A stretch of DNA of 64,000 nt. Source: Poecilobothrus nobilitatus. Taxonomy: Eukaryota > Arthropoda > Insecta > Diptera > Dolichopodidae. Below the pieces are notes generated by a model that saw only the letters and a list, made by a program, of their open reading frames with translations, made no database searches and had not been told where the DNA came from. The position numbers were made by a program, and so were the translations under genes. How positions within the stretch are numbered: the first letter of the stretch is position 1; every line of letters starts with the position of its first letter. This document shows positions 12,210 through 24,629 of this stretch, piece after piece. The stretch spans positions 107,301,672 to 107,365,671 of the forward strand of contig OX352772.1 of assembly GCA_947095535.1 (NCBI GenBank). The letters are read 5' to 3'.

Positions 12210-12694
12210 AATATTTCAAAAACTTCTTCTTTTCTTCTAAATTTTTCTTTATAGATGGATGGGTTAAGAATTAAATTAACATCATTGCGCGCTGTTTTCG
12301 ATAGTGGTTCTGATGATAACAACTTTTCACAGGTTTTTATTTTGTATATCTTGGGTCCAGTATTAAAATGCCGATCAAAACGTTTTCCGGCAGGCGAGGT
12401 TTTGTTATTCCATTAGAAACAACTCTTTTATTTTTTGGGAAACTATTCGCATAAGTTCTGGTTTTATAGAAGTACTGATTAATCGAAAATAATCTAATAT
12501 TATTCGTACCAATCAATTTTGATGAGCATTGGAAAGGGTATTTTTGTTTTTATATTTTAATAAAATGTCTTGACCTGTTATAGTTTTTTGTAAAATTTAC
12601 TTTAAATTGCATTCATAGTTGTAGGCTGAGGACGCTGATAATGCAGATAACGTTGAAGGAGTTAATGTTGAAGATGAATTTGTTTGACAGAACT

Positions 12695-12737
12695 AATTAG
12701 ATACCATCGTTTTAAATAATGTCGATGGTATCTAATT
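12695..12737. repeat. Perfect 15 bp inverted repeat with 13-nt loop
   Basis: AATTAGATACCATCG (12695-12709) and its exact reverse complement (12723-12737) flank a 13-nt AT-rich loop. A T-run follows the right arm. Confidence 0.9.
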
Positions 12738-13560
12738 GGTTTTTTTCTGATTCACAAACTGTTAGTGCTGCATACTAAAAGAACATTTTTTTAAGTCGAA
12801 TCATATTTTTTGATAACAAAAATTTTGTTTGTAAATTTTTTTATTGTAAATTCAATATTCATTTACTTACTTTCCATTTACCACTTACTATTTACCTCTT
12901 TTCAATTACTTCTTATGTACTTACTTACTTTCAATATAAAAATTTTCAGTAAAACAAAAATTGTATGAGTTCAAAAGTTATCATTATCATTATCAGCTAT
13001 CAATATCAGTATATAATATTATTCTTTTTTTTTTTTGCCTTTTCTTATGCAAACAATATGTATAATCGAATAAATATTATATGATATTAACCGTTGACTT
13101 CTCCATAAGCAATAGATATTAGATACAGAAGTTTATTTTATTTTACTTTTTGTTTTTGTTATTATTTTTTACGTATTGTTATTATTTTTTACTTAAATAA
13201 TGATAAGTAATTTTGTGCATAATTGTTTTCTACCCAGGTCTCATAAATAAACTAATGAAAGGTAAGAAAAAAACTATACTCACTCACTATACTTATGTTC
13301 TTCTTATTATTTCCTATTGTATCGAAATTTAATTCTATCCGCCATTAACGATCTGTCTTGAAATATTTGGTTAATGTCGGCGACATGAATCATTTTTAAA
13401 ATTTTATATAAATTTATCGAACATTCCTCTAATGCCTTAGTGGCGTCTAGTGAAAGCTCCCACTTTATATAGAAATTCAAAATTTCTTGCGGGATGTTGT
13501 ATTTAACAACTGGAACGTCATTAAGACTCTCATTTGTAGTATTTACTATATAATGTGTTT

Positions 13561-13950
13561 TTCACTTTTTATATAATAAAAATTAATATTATTAATAATA
13601 ATAAAACAAATGACGAAACAAATGTTTTTGTTTTTTACTTTTTCTAAACTTATAAATAACAAAGTAAACGAAAAAAACACGTCTCATATTCACGTCGAAA
13701 TAACACGTTAATTTAAACACGTTTGAACTCTTGGTTTTTTAAAAGAAACATAATACTTTTGAATCAACAAAATCGTTCTTGGAACTTCAAAACTCTTGTT
13801 TGTCGCTTTAAATGTTTTTGTTGAAAAAACAATTAAACTTATGTTCTTGAGTTTATTTAAATAAAATATTGTCAAAATAACAACTTATTCTTACAAATAC
13901 AATTTTGCTTTTTAAATTACTGTTAAAAATTTAAGTATTTAAAACTCAAC
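13561..13950. other. AT-rich left flank of the tandem array
   Basis: Low-complexity AT-rich sequence up to the array boundary. The unit sequence begins abruptly at AGCACAATATATAATTAC (13951). The bases before it differ from those preceding the same point in later units. Confidence 0.5.
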
Positions 13951-14629
13951 AGCACAATATATAATTACTAAACAGTAAATACTAAAAAAAAAAACACAAA
14001 AAAATATAAAAAGTAAATGTTCCTTTCTCTTAATTCTAATTTCAATTTATTTCTAGTAATTGTTATTATGAGCGAAGAGAAAAAAATTGTTATAATTTTG
14101 TTTTGTTTAAAAAACAAAAAAAAAGAGAACAATCATAAATTTCATAATATTGTATTGAGTATTGGTTGACTTCACAGTTCACGCTGACATTTGTTTTTAT
14201 GAGCAAAGAGAATTACTGCAATAAAACGACAATACCTATTATAATCTCTTAGAAGATTCTTAATACAAATATTTGTGAATGAAAGAAGTATCGTATATTG
14301 ATAAACTGTTACTACTACATGTCTAAATAAATATAATAAATTCAAATCATTATTTTGTTTTGTTTAAAAAAAACGAAAAACATTCATAACACAACCATTA
14401 ACCATACTCTTTATATTCTAATTCAATTTAAATTTCTTTGTTAAATGCAATCTCTTAGAATATTAAAATTAAAGTATATCTTTTACTTTCTACAATGTCA
14501 ATGAGTATTGCAATAACCCGTGACAAAAAATCAGGATTATACGCCTTTTACAGAATATTTAGATACATACACATACGAGTTTTGAATTAGGAAGATTATA
14601 TACATATTCTTCAAAAAAAGAGTAACCCT

Positions 14630-15104
14630 GATTTTTTTTTATTTATTATTAATTTCAGACAATTTACATAAAAAAATTGTGTATAAGAAATTAAATTCTA
14701 AACTAAATCTGAATTAATACTAAAAACTAAAAGTTTATAAATCACATTACAATTTGTTTGTCTTTTTTCCTCTTGAACAATAGTTAATTTCTAAACCTTT
14801 TTAAATATTTCTTAAGACTATGTTTAAATTCGTGTAAGTTTTGGCTGCGTTATAGTTGGATAAGTAGAGTGTTGCGCTGCGCTGCATTTTAATTCTTGTT
14901 GCTTCTTAGTTGTAGTTGCTTTAGGTACCACAAGATGTCCTCTATATCTAGTGTTGTAGTTGTGCACGTTATCTCTTGTTATAATTGTTAATGAAGATTT
15001 CATTTTCTTGTTTATTATTTTATACACATATTTACATTTTTCGAAGTATATTAACTGGTCGAATTCATTTGTGGTTACATACAATTCCCTCTAGGGTTCA
15101 ATTT
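14630..15104 (-). pseudogene. LINE-C 3' end, unit 1 copy
   Basis: C-terminal end of a LINE RT: FEKCKYVYKIINKKMKSSL and NVHNYNTRYRGHLVVPK, then after a frameshift LHEFKHSLKKYLKRF, then an A-rich tail whose complement is the T-run at 14630-14650. The start of the fragment is where C is inserted. Seven near-identical copies exist in the array. Confidence 0.75.
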
Positions 15105-15782
15105 GGCTCTGCGAACTAACGCCAGAATTAACTAACACCAGAATAAACTGAAAATGAACTAACGCCAGAAAAATTATTTTCTGTCGTTAGTTCATTGCAT
15201 GCTGGTGTTAATTCATTGCATTCTGGCGTTAGTTCATTGCATTTTGGCGTAAGTTCATTGCATTCTGGTGTTAGTTCATTGCATTCTGGTGTTAGTTCAT
15301 TGCATTCTGGCGTTAGTTCCTTTTAAATTTAACATCATTTGGAACTATTAACACCAAATAAATGCATCAATAAATTGTGATAATAGCTTTATTGTTTTCT
15401 CGTATGTATCAAAAAAACAAGTAAATGTAACAGTAAGTCGATGCAACCGACTTATTTATACCCTACACCTAAAAAATTCAAATTAAATTAAAAATCCATA
15501 AGTTATTTTAGTTAGGTATTTAATATAAGCTAAAAAAATAAATGCAAACAAAATTTAATATACAAAATTTCAGGTTTCTATCTTTATTTTACTATCTATC
15601 TTTTATTGCGCCGTACTTTGTTCAACAACGTAAGTTTTTAAAGTGTCAAATACATATGGTTGCTTTAAAAATATGTTTTTGGGATAATTACATACATTTG
15701 CTTAACATTTTTTTCAAAAACTTGGAGCTTTTGTTGTTACAATACTTTTTGGCTTACTGATGTTATGTAACAAGAATGTACA

Positions 15783-16822
15783 TTTTTATACCCGTATGAA
15801 CTATGTTCAAGGGTATAATAAATTTGCCATTACGTTTGTGACACCTTAAAGGAGTCGAGCTAAATATAGTGTCAAAGGTATGCATCGGCTCAGAATCGAA
15901 TTCTGATTCGATTAAGCCATGTACGTCCGTCCGTCCGTCCGTCCGCACGATAACTCAAAAAATAAAGGAGCTAGGAGGCTGAAATTTTTTTTACGTCACT
16001 TTTGCAAAATTGTTAGTTTTGCTATTTAAATCCAACATTTTCGGTCAGCGGGTTCGAGTAGCTGCCATACAACTTCTATCTTTATATAGAAATAACTCAG
16101 TATCTATTCAAGCTAGGTTTCTGAAATTTTGCAAATCATGATCAAATTTTATGGCAACAACTTCTGTAAAATTTGGTTGTGGTGGTGCGGCGGCTTCGGG
16201 TAGCTACCATACAACTTCTTCGTTTAAATGAGAATAACTCAGTGTTTATTGAAACTAGGAATCTGAAATTTAGTAAAGAGGTGTCGAGTTACATACCAAC
16301 AACTTTTGTAAAATTTGGTTGGTCTAGAGCAGCCGGTTCAGGCTTCTTGCACCTCTTGGAACTTAATGAAGCTAGGCGTCTGAAATCTTGCAAATGATGA
16401 TCAAGTTTTATGGCAACAACTTTTGCAAAATTTGGTTGTGGTGGTGCGACGGGTTCGGGTAGCTGCCATACAACTTATCTTTTTAAATGAAAATAACTCA
16501 GTGTCTATTGAAGCTAGTTATCTGAAATTGAGTGAAAAAGTGTCGAGTTACATGCCAAAAACTTTTGTAAAATTTGATTGGTGTAAAGCAGCCGGTTCAG
16601 GCTTCTTGCATTTCTTGGAACTTAATGATGCTAGGCCTAATAGATTTGGGTAGCTATCAAACAACTCCACAATTTACATAAATATATCTCTGTAGATAAC
16701 GTCGGTACTAAAACATCTGAATGCTTTTAAAAAAGGATCAAGTTTTATAGAAACAGCAAATATTACGTTCATACGGGTACCTCAGAGTTGACACAGTCTA
16801 CTCTACTGCACTCTTACTCGTT
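15783..16822 (+). mobile_element. Element X, unit 1 copy
   Basis: Starts with the hairpin TATACCCGTATGAAC...GTTCAAGGGTATA (15787-15817). The inverse of TACCCGTATGAAC recurs at 16767-16780, about 40 bp before the right boundary CTTACTCGTT (16822). Between them are CGATTAAGCCATG, (GTCC)5 and a 'CACGATAACTC' block. Four to five diverged ~125-145 bp units follow, recognised by GGGTAGCTGCCATACAACTT and AATAACTCAGT. Short MVVVV-type ORFs are just readings of these repeats. Motif order resembles a module common in Drosophila genomes; I cannot name the family. Confidence 0.75.
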
Positions 16823-18281
16823 TCATATAAAATTATCAAATCTGCTCTGGTGAAGTTTTACTTACATAGAAATGTGTAATGCTGATCCACATGCTGTAAT
16901 GTGTATCCACTATAAGAAGTATATGTAGTTGTACTATTTTTAATAAACTAATGCATTTTCTATAAAAACATTCTATTTGCATAAAGTAGGTGCAATTTAT
17001 TTTTTTTTGTTAAACGTCCACTGTGTATAAGACAAAGGGATAAAAGTAAAAACAATACTTTGTATATATTTTTATAATGTAATTTTAAAGGCCACCCAAA
17101 TGAATTTGTTTATGGTTAGCATAATGTATTAGGTATAGAGATAATTGAAATTGAAATCTTTGTTATAGCCGATCCAAATGCACATTCAAATTTCTTCAAT
17201 TTTGGTATTTTTCAATTTCAAATTGTTTTTGTTAGCTTTCTGTCTTTTTCCTGCATGAAAAATTCTTATTGCTATCCCCGTTTTATCATTACAGTAAAAT
17301 TTTTTAATTAGATATACAGAACTTTGATTTTTCTTAGAATATCTTAATATAATAAATGAAAATCTCCTGCTGCTGCTGCTGCTGCTTCTTATCGCATTCC
17401 CATTTTTTAAATTTTAGAGCACACACAATCACAATATTTCTTACTAAATACTAATACTAATAAGAAAAGAGGTCTCTTTTTTCTTTACTTTTTAGATTTT
17501 AATTCTACTACTACCTACATATTTTTTACCAACTACAATACTATAATGTAAAAAATACAATACAATGTACATTTACATACGATATTATATTATTACCAAA
17601 TAGAAGCACAATATATAATTACTAAACAGTAAATACTAAAAAAAAACACAAAAAAGTATAAAAAGTAAATGTTCCTTTCTCTTAATTCTAATTTCAATTT
17701 ATTTCTAGTAATTGCTATTATGAGCGAAAAGAAAAAAATTGCTATAATTTTGTTTTGTTTAAAAAACAAAAAAAAAGAGAACAATCATAAATTTCATAAT
17801 ATTGTGTTGAGTATTGGTTGACTTCACAGTTCACGCTGACATTTGTTTTTATGAGCAAAGCGAATTACTGCAATAAAACGACAATACATATTATAATCTC
17901 TTAGAAGATTCTTAATACAAATATTTGTGAATGAAAGAAGTATCGTATATTGATAAACTGTTACTACTACATGTCTAAATAAATATAATAAATTCAAATC
18001 ATTATTTTGTTTTGTTTAAAAAAAACGAAAAACATTCATAACACAACCATTAACCATACTCTTTATATTCTAATTCAATTTAAATTTCTTTGTTAAATGC
18101 AATCTCTTAGAATATTAAAATTAAAGTATATCTTTTACTTTCTACAATGTCAATGAGTATTGCAATAACCCGTGACAAAAAATCAGGATTATACGCCTTT
18201 TACAGAATATTTAGATACATACACATACGAGTTTTGAATTAGGAAGATTATATACATATTCTTCAAAAAAAGAGTAACCCT

Positions 18282-18756
18282 GATTTTTTTTTATTTATTA
18301 TTAATTTCAGACAATTTACATAAAAAAATTGTGTATAAGAAATTAAATTCTAAACTAAATCTGAATTAATACTAAAAACTAAAAGTTTATAAATCACATT
18401 ACAATTTGTTTGTCTTTTTTCCTCTTGAACAATAGTTAATTTCTAAACCTTTTTAAATATTTCTTAAGACTATGTTTAAATTCGTGTAAGTTTTGGCTGC
18501 GTTATAGTTGGATAAGTAGAGTGTTGCGCTGCGCTGCATTTTAATTCTTGTTGCTTCTTAGTTGTAGTTGCTTTAGGTACCACAAGATGTCCTCTATATC
18601 TAGTGTTGTAGTTGTGCACGTTATCTCTTGTTATAATTGTTAATGAAGATTTCATTTTCTTGTTTATTATTTTATACACATATTTACATTTTTCGAAGTA
18701 TATTAACTGGTCGAATTCATTTGTGGTTACATACAATTCCCTCTAGGGTTCAATTT
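18282..18756 (-). pseudogene. LINE-C 3' end, unit 2 copy
   Basis: Identical in protein sequence over the 86-codon stretch (18476-18736) to the unit 1 copy. Same A-rich tail and C boundary. Confidence 0.75.
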
Positions 18757-19434
18757 GGCTCTGCGAACTAACGCCAGAATTAACTAACACCAGAATAAAC
18801 TGAAAATGAACTAACGCCAGAAAAATTATTTTCTGTCGTTAGTTCATTGCATGCTGGTGTTAATTCATTGCATTCTGGCGTTAGTTCATTGCATTTTGGC
18901 GTAAGTTCATTGCATTCTGGTGTTAGTTCATTGCATTCTGGTGTTAGTTCATTGCATTCTGGCGTTAGTTCCTTTTAAATTTAACATCATTTGGAACTAT
19001 TAACACCAAATAAATGCATCAATAAATTGTGATAATAGCTTTATTGTTTTCTCGTATGTATCAAAAAAACAAGTAAATGTAACAGTAAGTCGATGCAACC
19101 GACTTATTTATACCCTACACCTAAAAAATTCAAATTAAATTAAAAATCCATAAGTTATTTTAGTTAGGTATTTAATATAAGCTAAAAAAATAAATGCAAA
19201 CAAAATTTAATATACAAAATTTCAGGTTTCTATCTTTATTTTACTATCTATCTTTTATTGCGCCGTACTTTGTTCAACAACGTAAGTTTTTAAAGTGTCA
19301 AATACATATGGTTGCTTTAAAAATATGTTTTTGGGATAATTACATACATTTGCTTAACATTTTTTTCAAAAACTTGGAGCTTTTGTTGTTACAATACTTT
19401 TTGGCTTACTGATGTTATGTAACAAGAATGTACA

Positions 19435-20470
19435 TTTTTATACCCGTATGAACTATGTTCAAGGGTATAATAAATTTGCCATTACGTTTGTGACACCTTA
19501 AAGGAGTCGAGCTAAATATAGTGTCAAAGGTATGCATCGGCTCAGAATCGAATTCTGATTCGATTAAGCCATGTACGTCCGTCCGTCCGTCCGCACGATA
19601 ACTCAAAAAATAAAGGAGCTAGGAGGCTGAAATTTTTTTTACGTCACTTTTGCAAAATTGTTAGTTTTGCTATTTAAATCCAACATTTTCGGTCAGCGGG
19701 TTCGAGTAGCTGCCATACAACTTCTATCTTTATATAGAAATAACTCAGTATCTATTCAAGCTAGGTTTCTGAAATTTTGCAAATCATGATCAAATTTTAT
19801 GGCAACAACTTCTGTAAAATTTGGTTGTGGTGGTGCGGCGGCTTCGGGTAGCTACCATACAACTTCTTCGTTTAAATGAGAATAACTCAGTGTTTATTGA
19901 AACTAGGAATCTGAAATTTAGTAAAGAGGTGTCGAGTTACATACCAACAACTTTTGTAAAATTTGGTTGGTCTAGAGCAGCCGGTTCAGGCTTCTTGCAC
20001 CTCTTGGAACTTAATGAAGCTAGGCGTCTGAAATCTTGCAAATGATGATCAAGTTTTATGGCAACAACTTTTGCAAAATTTGGTTGTGGTGGTGCGACGG
20101 GTTCGGGTAGCTGCCATACAACTTATCTTTTTAAATGAAAATAACTCAGTGTCTATTGAAGCTAGTTATCTGAAATTGAGTGAAAAAGTGTCGAGTTACA
20201 TGCCAAAAACTTTTGTAAAATTTGATTGGTGTAAAGCAGCCGGTTCAGGCTTCTTGCATTTCTTGGAACTTAATGATGCTAGGCCTAATAGATTTGGGTA
20301 GCTATCAAACAACTCCACAATTTACATAAATATATCTCTGTAGATAACGTCGGTACTAAAACATCTGAATGCTTTTAAAAAAGGATCAAGTTTTATAGAA
20401 ACAGCAAATATTACGTTCATACGGGTACCTCAGAGTTGACACAGTCTACTCTACTGCACTCTTACTCGTT
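19435..20470 (+). mobile_element. Element X, unit 2 copy
   Basis: Same ends and internal repeats as the unit 1 copy; (GTCC)4. Confidence 0.75.
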
Positions 20471-21840
20471 TCATATAAAATTATCAAATCTGCTCTGGTG
20501 AAGTTTTACTTACATAGAAATGTGTAATGCTGATCCACATGCTGTAATGTGTATCCACTATAAGAAGTATATGTAGTTGTACTATTTTTAATAAACTAAT
20601 GCATTTTCTATAAAAACATTCTATTTGCATAAAGTAGGTGCAATTTATTTTTTTTTGTTAAACGTCCACTGTGTATAAGACAAAGGGATAAAAGTAAAAA
20701 CAATACTTTGTATATATTTTTATAATGTAATTTTAAAGGCCACCCAAATGAATTTGTTTATGGTTAGCATAATGTATTAGGTATAGAGATAATTGAAATT
20801 GAAATCTTTGTTATACATATATAAAGCCGATCCAAATGCACATTCAAATTTCTTCAATTTTGGTATTTTTCAATTTCAAATTGTTTTTGTTAGCTTTCTG
20901 TCTTTTTCCTGCATGAAAAATTCTTATTGCTATCCCCGTTTTATCATTACAGTAAAATTTTTTAATTAGATATACAGAACTTTGATTTTTCTTAGAATAT
21001 CTTAATATAATAAATGAAAATCTCCTGCTGCTGCTGCTGCTGCTTCTTATCGCATTCCCATTTTTTAAATTTTAGAGCACACACAATCACAATATTTCTT
21101 ACTAAATACTAATACTAATAAGAAAAGAGGTCTCTTTTTTCTTTACTTTTTAGATTTTAATTCTACTACTACCTACATATTTTTTACCAACTACAATACT
21201 ATAATGTAAAAAATACAATACAATGTACATTTACATACGATATTATATTATTACCAAATAGAAGCACAATATATAATTACTAAACAGTAAATACTAAAAA
21301 AAAACACAAAAAAGTATAAAAAGTAAATGTTCCTTTCTCTTAATTCTAATTTCAATTTATTTCTAGTAATTGCTATTATGAGCGAAAAGAAAAAAATTGC
21401 TATAATTTTGTTTTGTTTAAAAAACAAAAAAAAAGAGAACAATCATAAATTTCATAATATTGTGTTGAGTATTGGTTGACTTCACAGTTCACGCTGACAT
21501 TTGTTTTTATGAGCAAAGCGAATTACTGCAATAAAACGACAATACATATTATAATCTCTTAGAAGATTCTTAATACAAATATTTGTGAATGAAAGAAGTA
21601 TCGTATATTGATAAACTGTTACTACTACATGTCTAAATAAATATAATAAATTCAAATCATTATTTTGTTTTGTTTAAAAAAAACGAAAAACATTCATAAC
21701 ACAACCATTAACCATACTCTTTATATTCTAATTCAATTTAAATTTCTTTTTTAAATGCAATCTCTTAGAATATTAAAATTAAAGTATATCTTTTACTTTC
21801 TACAATGTCAATGAGTATTGCAATAACCCGTGACAAAAAA

Positions 21841-22446
21841 TTTTCTTGCTAGTCCATATATATATCTTTACAAAAAAAAACTCAAATTGTAAAAAGTGGA
21901 TAGTAAAGTAATAACAATTTATCGGTGCAGTGACAGAACGCCCGAGCAAATAAAGCCCATATATTTTAATTCCAAAACTTTTGGAATTAAAGCCTGCGGA
22001 CGTTAATTCCTTTTTGAATTGGAATTAAAGTCCATAATTAAAACGAATTAAAACCCGCGGGCTTTAATTCCTGTTGAATTGAAATTAAGCTCCACACTAT
22101 TTTTTGTAATTAAAAGAAGAGAGTAATAAAATATGTAGAGCAAACGCATTTGGAGGGATTTTAGAGTTTTGGCGTATCCGCTTTTTCCAGAAAATTTACT
22201 AATATGTATATGTGCGACATTTTGAAGTGGGACGGATTTTAGGGTTGGTTACAAAATCAGAGTTATATGCTTTTTCCAAAATATGTATATAAGTAATACT
22301 TTTATTGTCAGAGATTTTGGGAGGGATTTTAGAATTGAATTCAAAATCAGGATTATACGCCTTTTACAGAATATTTAGATACACACACATACGAGTTTTG
22401 AATTAGGAAGATTATATACATATTCTTCAAAAAACGAGTAACCCTG
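21841..22446. repeat. Block W: three ~85-90 bp tandem monomers and a palindrome cluster (typical copy, unit 3)
   Basis: Monomers begin GGATTTTAGAGTTTTGG (about 22156), GGATTTTAGGGTTGGTT (about 22235) and GGATTTTAGAATTGAATT (about 22325). Each continues ..TTATRYGC.TTTT.C..AAWATWT... Upstream are nested palindromes, among them AATTCCAAAA-C-TTTTGGAATT (21968-21988) and CCCGCGGG (22054-22061). Equivalent blocks lie in units 4-7, and single monomers in units 1-2. A diverged inverted copy lies at about 51250-51440. Confidence 0.7.
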
Positions 22447-22920
22447 ATTTTTTTTTATTTATTATTAATTTCAGACAATTTACATAAAAAAATTGTGTAT
22501 AAGAAATTAAATTCTAAACTAAATCTGAATTAATACTAAAAACTAAAAGTTTATAAATCACATTACAATTTGTTTGTCTTTTTTCCTCTTGAACAATAGT
22601 TAATTTCTAAAGCTTTTTAAATATTTCTTAAGACTATGTTTAAATTCGTGTAAGTTTTGGCTGCGTTATAGTTGGATAAGTAGAGTGTTGCGCTGCGCTG
22701 CATTTTAATTCTTGTTGCTTCTTAGTTGTAGTTGCTTTAGGTACCACAAGATGTCCTCTATATCTAGTGTTGTAGTTGTGCACGTTATCTCTTGTTATAA
22801 TTGTTAATGAAGATTTCATTTTCTTGTTTATTATTTTATACACATATTTACATTTTTCGAAGTATATTAACTGGTCGAATTCATTTGTGGTTACATACAA
22901 GTCCCTCTAGGGTTCAATTT
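22446..22920 (-). pseudogene. LINE-C 3' end, unit 3 copy
   Basis: Same LINE terminus (22640-22900). Carries ACAAGTCCCTC near the C boundary, a variant shared with unit 5. Confidence 0.75.
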
Positions 22921-23597
22921 GGCTCTGCGAACTAACGCCAGAATTAACTAACACCAGAATAAACTGAAAATGAACTAACGCCAGAAAAATTATTTTCTGG
23001 CGTTAGTTCATTGCATGCTGGTGTTAATTCATTGCATTTTGGCGTTAGTTCATTGCATTCTTGCGTTAGTTCATTGCATTCTGGTGTTAGTTCATTGCAT
23101 TCTGGTGTTAGTTCATTGCATTCTGGCGTTAGTTCCTTTTAAATTTAACATCATTTTGAACTATTAACACCAAATAAATGCATCAATAAATTGTGATAAT
23201 AGCTTTATTGTTTTCTCGTATGTATCAAAAAAACAAGTAAATGTAACAGTAAGTCGATGCAACCGACTTATTTATACCCTACACCTAAAAAATTCAAATT
23301 AAATTAAAAATCCATAAGTTATTTTAGTTAGGTATTTAATATAAGCTAAAAAAATAAATGCAAACAAAATTTAATATACAAAATTTCAGGTTTCTATCTT
23401 TATTTTACTATATATCTTTTATTGCGCCGTACTTTGTTCAACACGTAAGTTTTTAAAGTGTCAAATACATATGGTTGGTTTAAAAATATGTTTTTGGGAT
23501 AATTACATACATTTGCTTAACATTTTTTTCAAAAACTTGGAGCTTTTGTTGTTACAATACTTTTTGGCTCACTGATGTTATGTAACAAGAATGTACA

Positions 23598-24629
23598 TTT
23601 TTATACCCGTATGAACTATGTTCAAGGGTATAATAAATTTGCCATTACGTTTGTGACACCTAAAAGGAGTCGAGCTAGATATAGTGTCAAAGGTATGTAT
23701 CGGCTCAGAATCGAATTCTGAGTCGATTAAGCCATGTACGTCCGTCCGTCCGTCCGTCCGCACGATAACTCAAAAAAAAAGGAGCTAGGAGACTGAAATT
23801 TTTTTTACGTCTCTTTTGCAAAATTGTTAGTTTTGCTATTTAAATCCAACATTTTCGGTCAGCGGGTTCGAGTAACTGCCATACAACTTCTATCTTTATA
23901 TAGAAATAACTAGTATCTATTCAAGATAGGTTTCTGAAATTTTGCAAATCATGATCAAGTTTTATGGCAACAACTTCTGTAAAATTTGGTTGTGGTGGTG
24001 CGGCGGGTTCGGGTAGCTGCCATACAACTTCTTCGTTTAAATGAGAATAACTCAGTGTTTATTGAAACTAGGAATCTGAAATTTAGTAAAGAGGTGTCGA
24101 GTTACATACCAACAACTTTTGTAAAATTTGGTTGGTCTAGAGCAGCCGGTTCAGGCTTCTTGCACCTCTTGGAACGTAATGAAGCTAGGCGTCTGAAATC
24201 TTGCAAATGATGATCAAGTTTTATGGCAACAACTTTTGCAAAATTTGGTTGTGGTGGTGAGACGGGTTCGGGTAATACAACTTATCTTTTTAAATAAAAA
24301 TAACTCAGTGTCTATTGAAGTTAGTTATCTGAAATTGAGTGAAAAAGTGTCGAGTTACATGCCAAAAACTTTTGTAAAATTTGATTGGTCTAAAGGAGCC
24401 GGTTCAGGCTTCTTGCATTTCTTGGAACTTAATGATGCTAGGCCTAATAGATTTGGGTAGCCATCAGACAACTCTACAATTTACATAAATATATCTCTGT
24501 AGATAACGACGGTACTAAAACATCTGAATGCTTTTAAAAGATGATCAAGTTTTATAGAAACAGCAAATATTACGTTCATACGGGTATCTCAGAGTTGACA
24601 CAGTCTACTCTACTGCACTCTTACTCGTT
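23598..24629 (+). mobile_element. Element X, unit 3 copy
   Basis: Same ends. Private variants (GAGACGGGTTCGGG, a small deletion near 24272) mostly shared with units 5 and 7. Confidence 0.75.

Larger units (their letters stand above)
12059..13560 (-). pseudogene. Decayed gene of an unnamed insect multigene family (possibly TE-associated)
   Basis: Two separate coding-like stretches lie on the minus strand. The N-terminal one (about 13560-13330) is open for about 75 codons, with YNIPQEILNFYIKWELSLD and a helical, SAM-like pattern. The second (about 12700-12059) contains a Ser/Thr-rich linker, then KTLSN..LVRIILDYF-like, ELMRIVSQKIKELF and LILDPRYTK. It then has SPAGKRFDRHFNTGPKIY in another frame, and the longest open stretch (12059-12322) with EWPRYLDVDGNKLFDVDFH. 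This order matches, in my memory of insect and cnidarian proteomes, a widespread uncharacterised protein type with a SAM-like N-terminus. I cannot name it. Several frameshifts and stops, plus a perfect 16 bp hairpin inside the coding stretch, show it is dead. Confidence 0.45.
13951..17604. repeat. Array unit 1 (D type)
   Basis: A block 13951-14530; direct joint to the last W monomer at about 14530 (the ~510 bp present in units 3-7 is missing). LINE tail 14630-15104; truncated C 15105-15319; D 15320-15782; X 15783-16822; E 16823-17604. Contains (GTCC)5 in X and (TGC)6 in E. Confidence 0.9.
17605..21262. repeat. Array unit 2 (D type), nearly identical to unit 1
   Basis: Same block order and same ~510 bp deletion as unit 1. 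LINE tail 18282-18756; C 18757-18970; D 18971-19434; X 19435-20470. Differs from unit 1 by (GTCC)4 instead of 5 and by an extra ACATATATAA in E near 20816. Confidence 0.9.
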
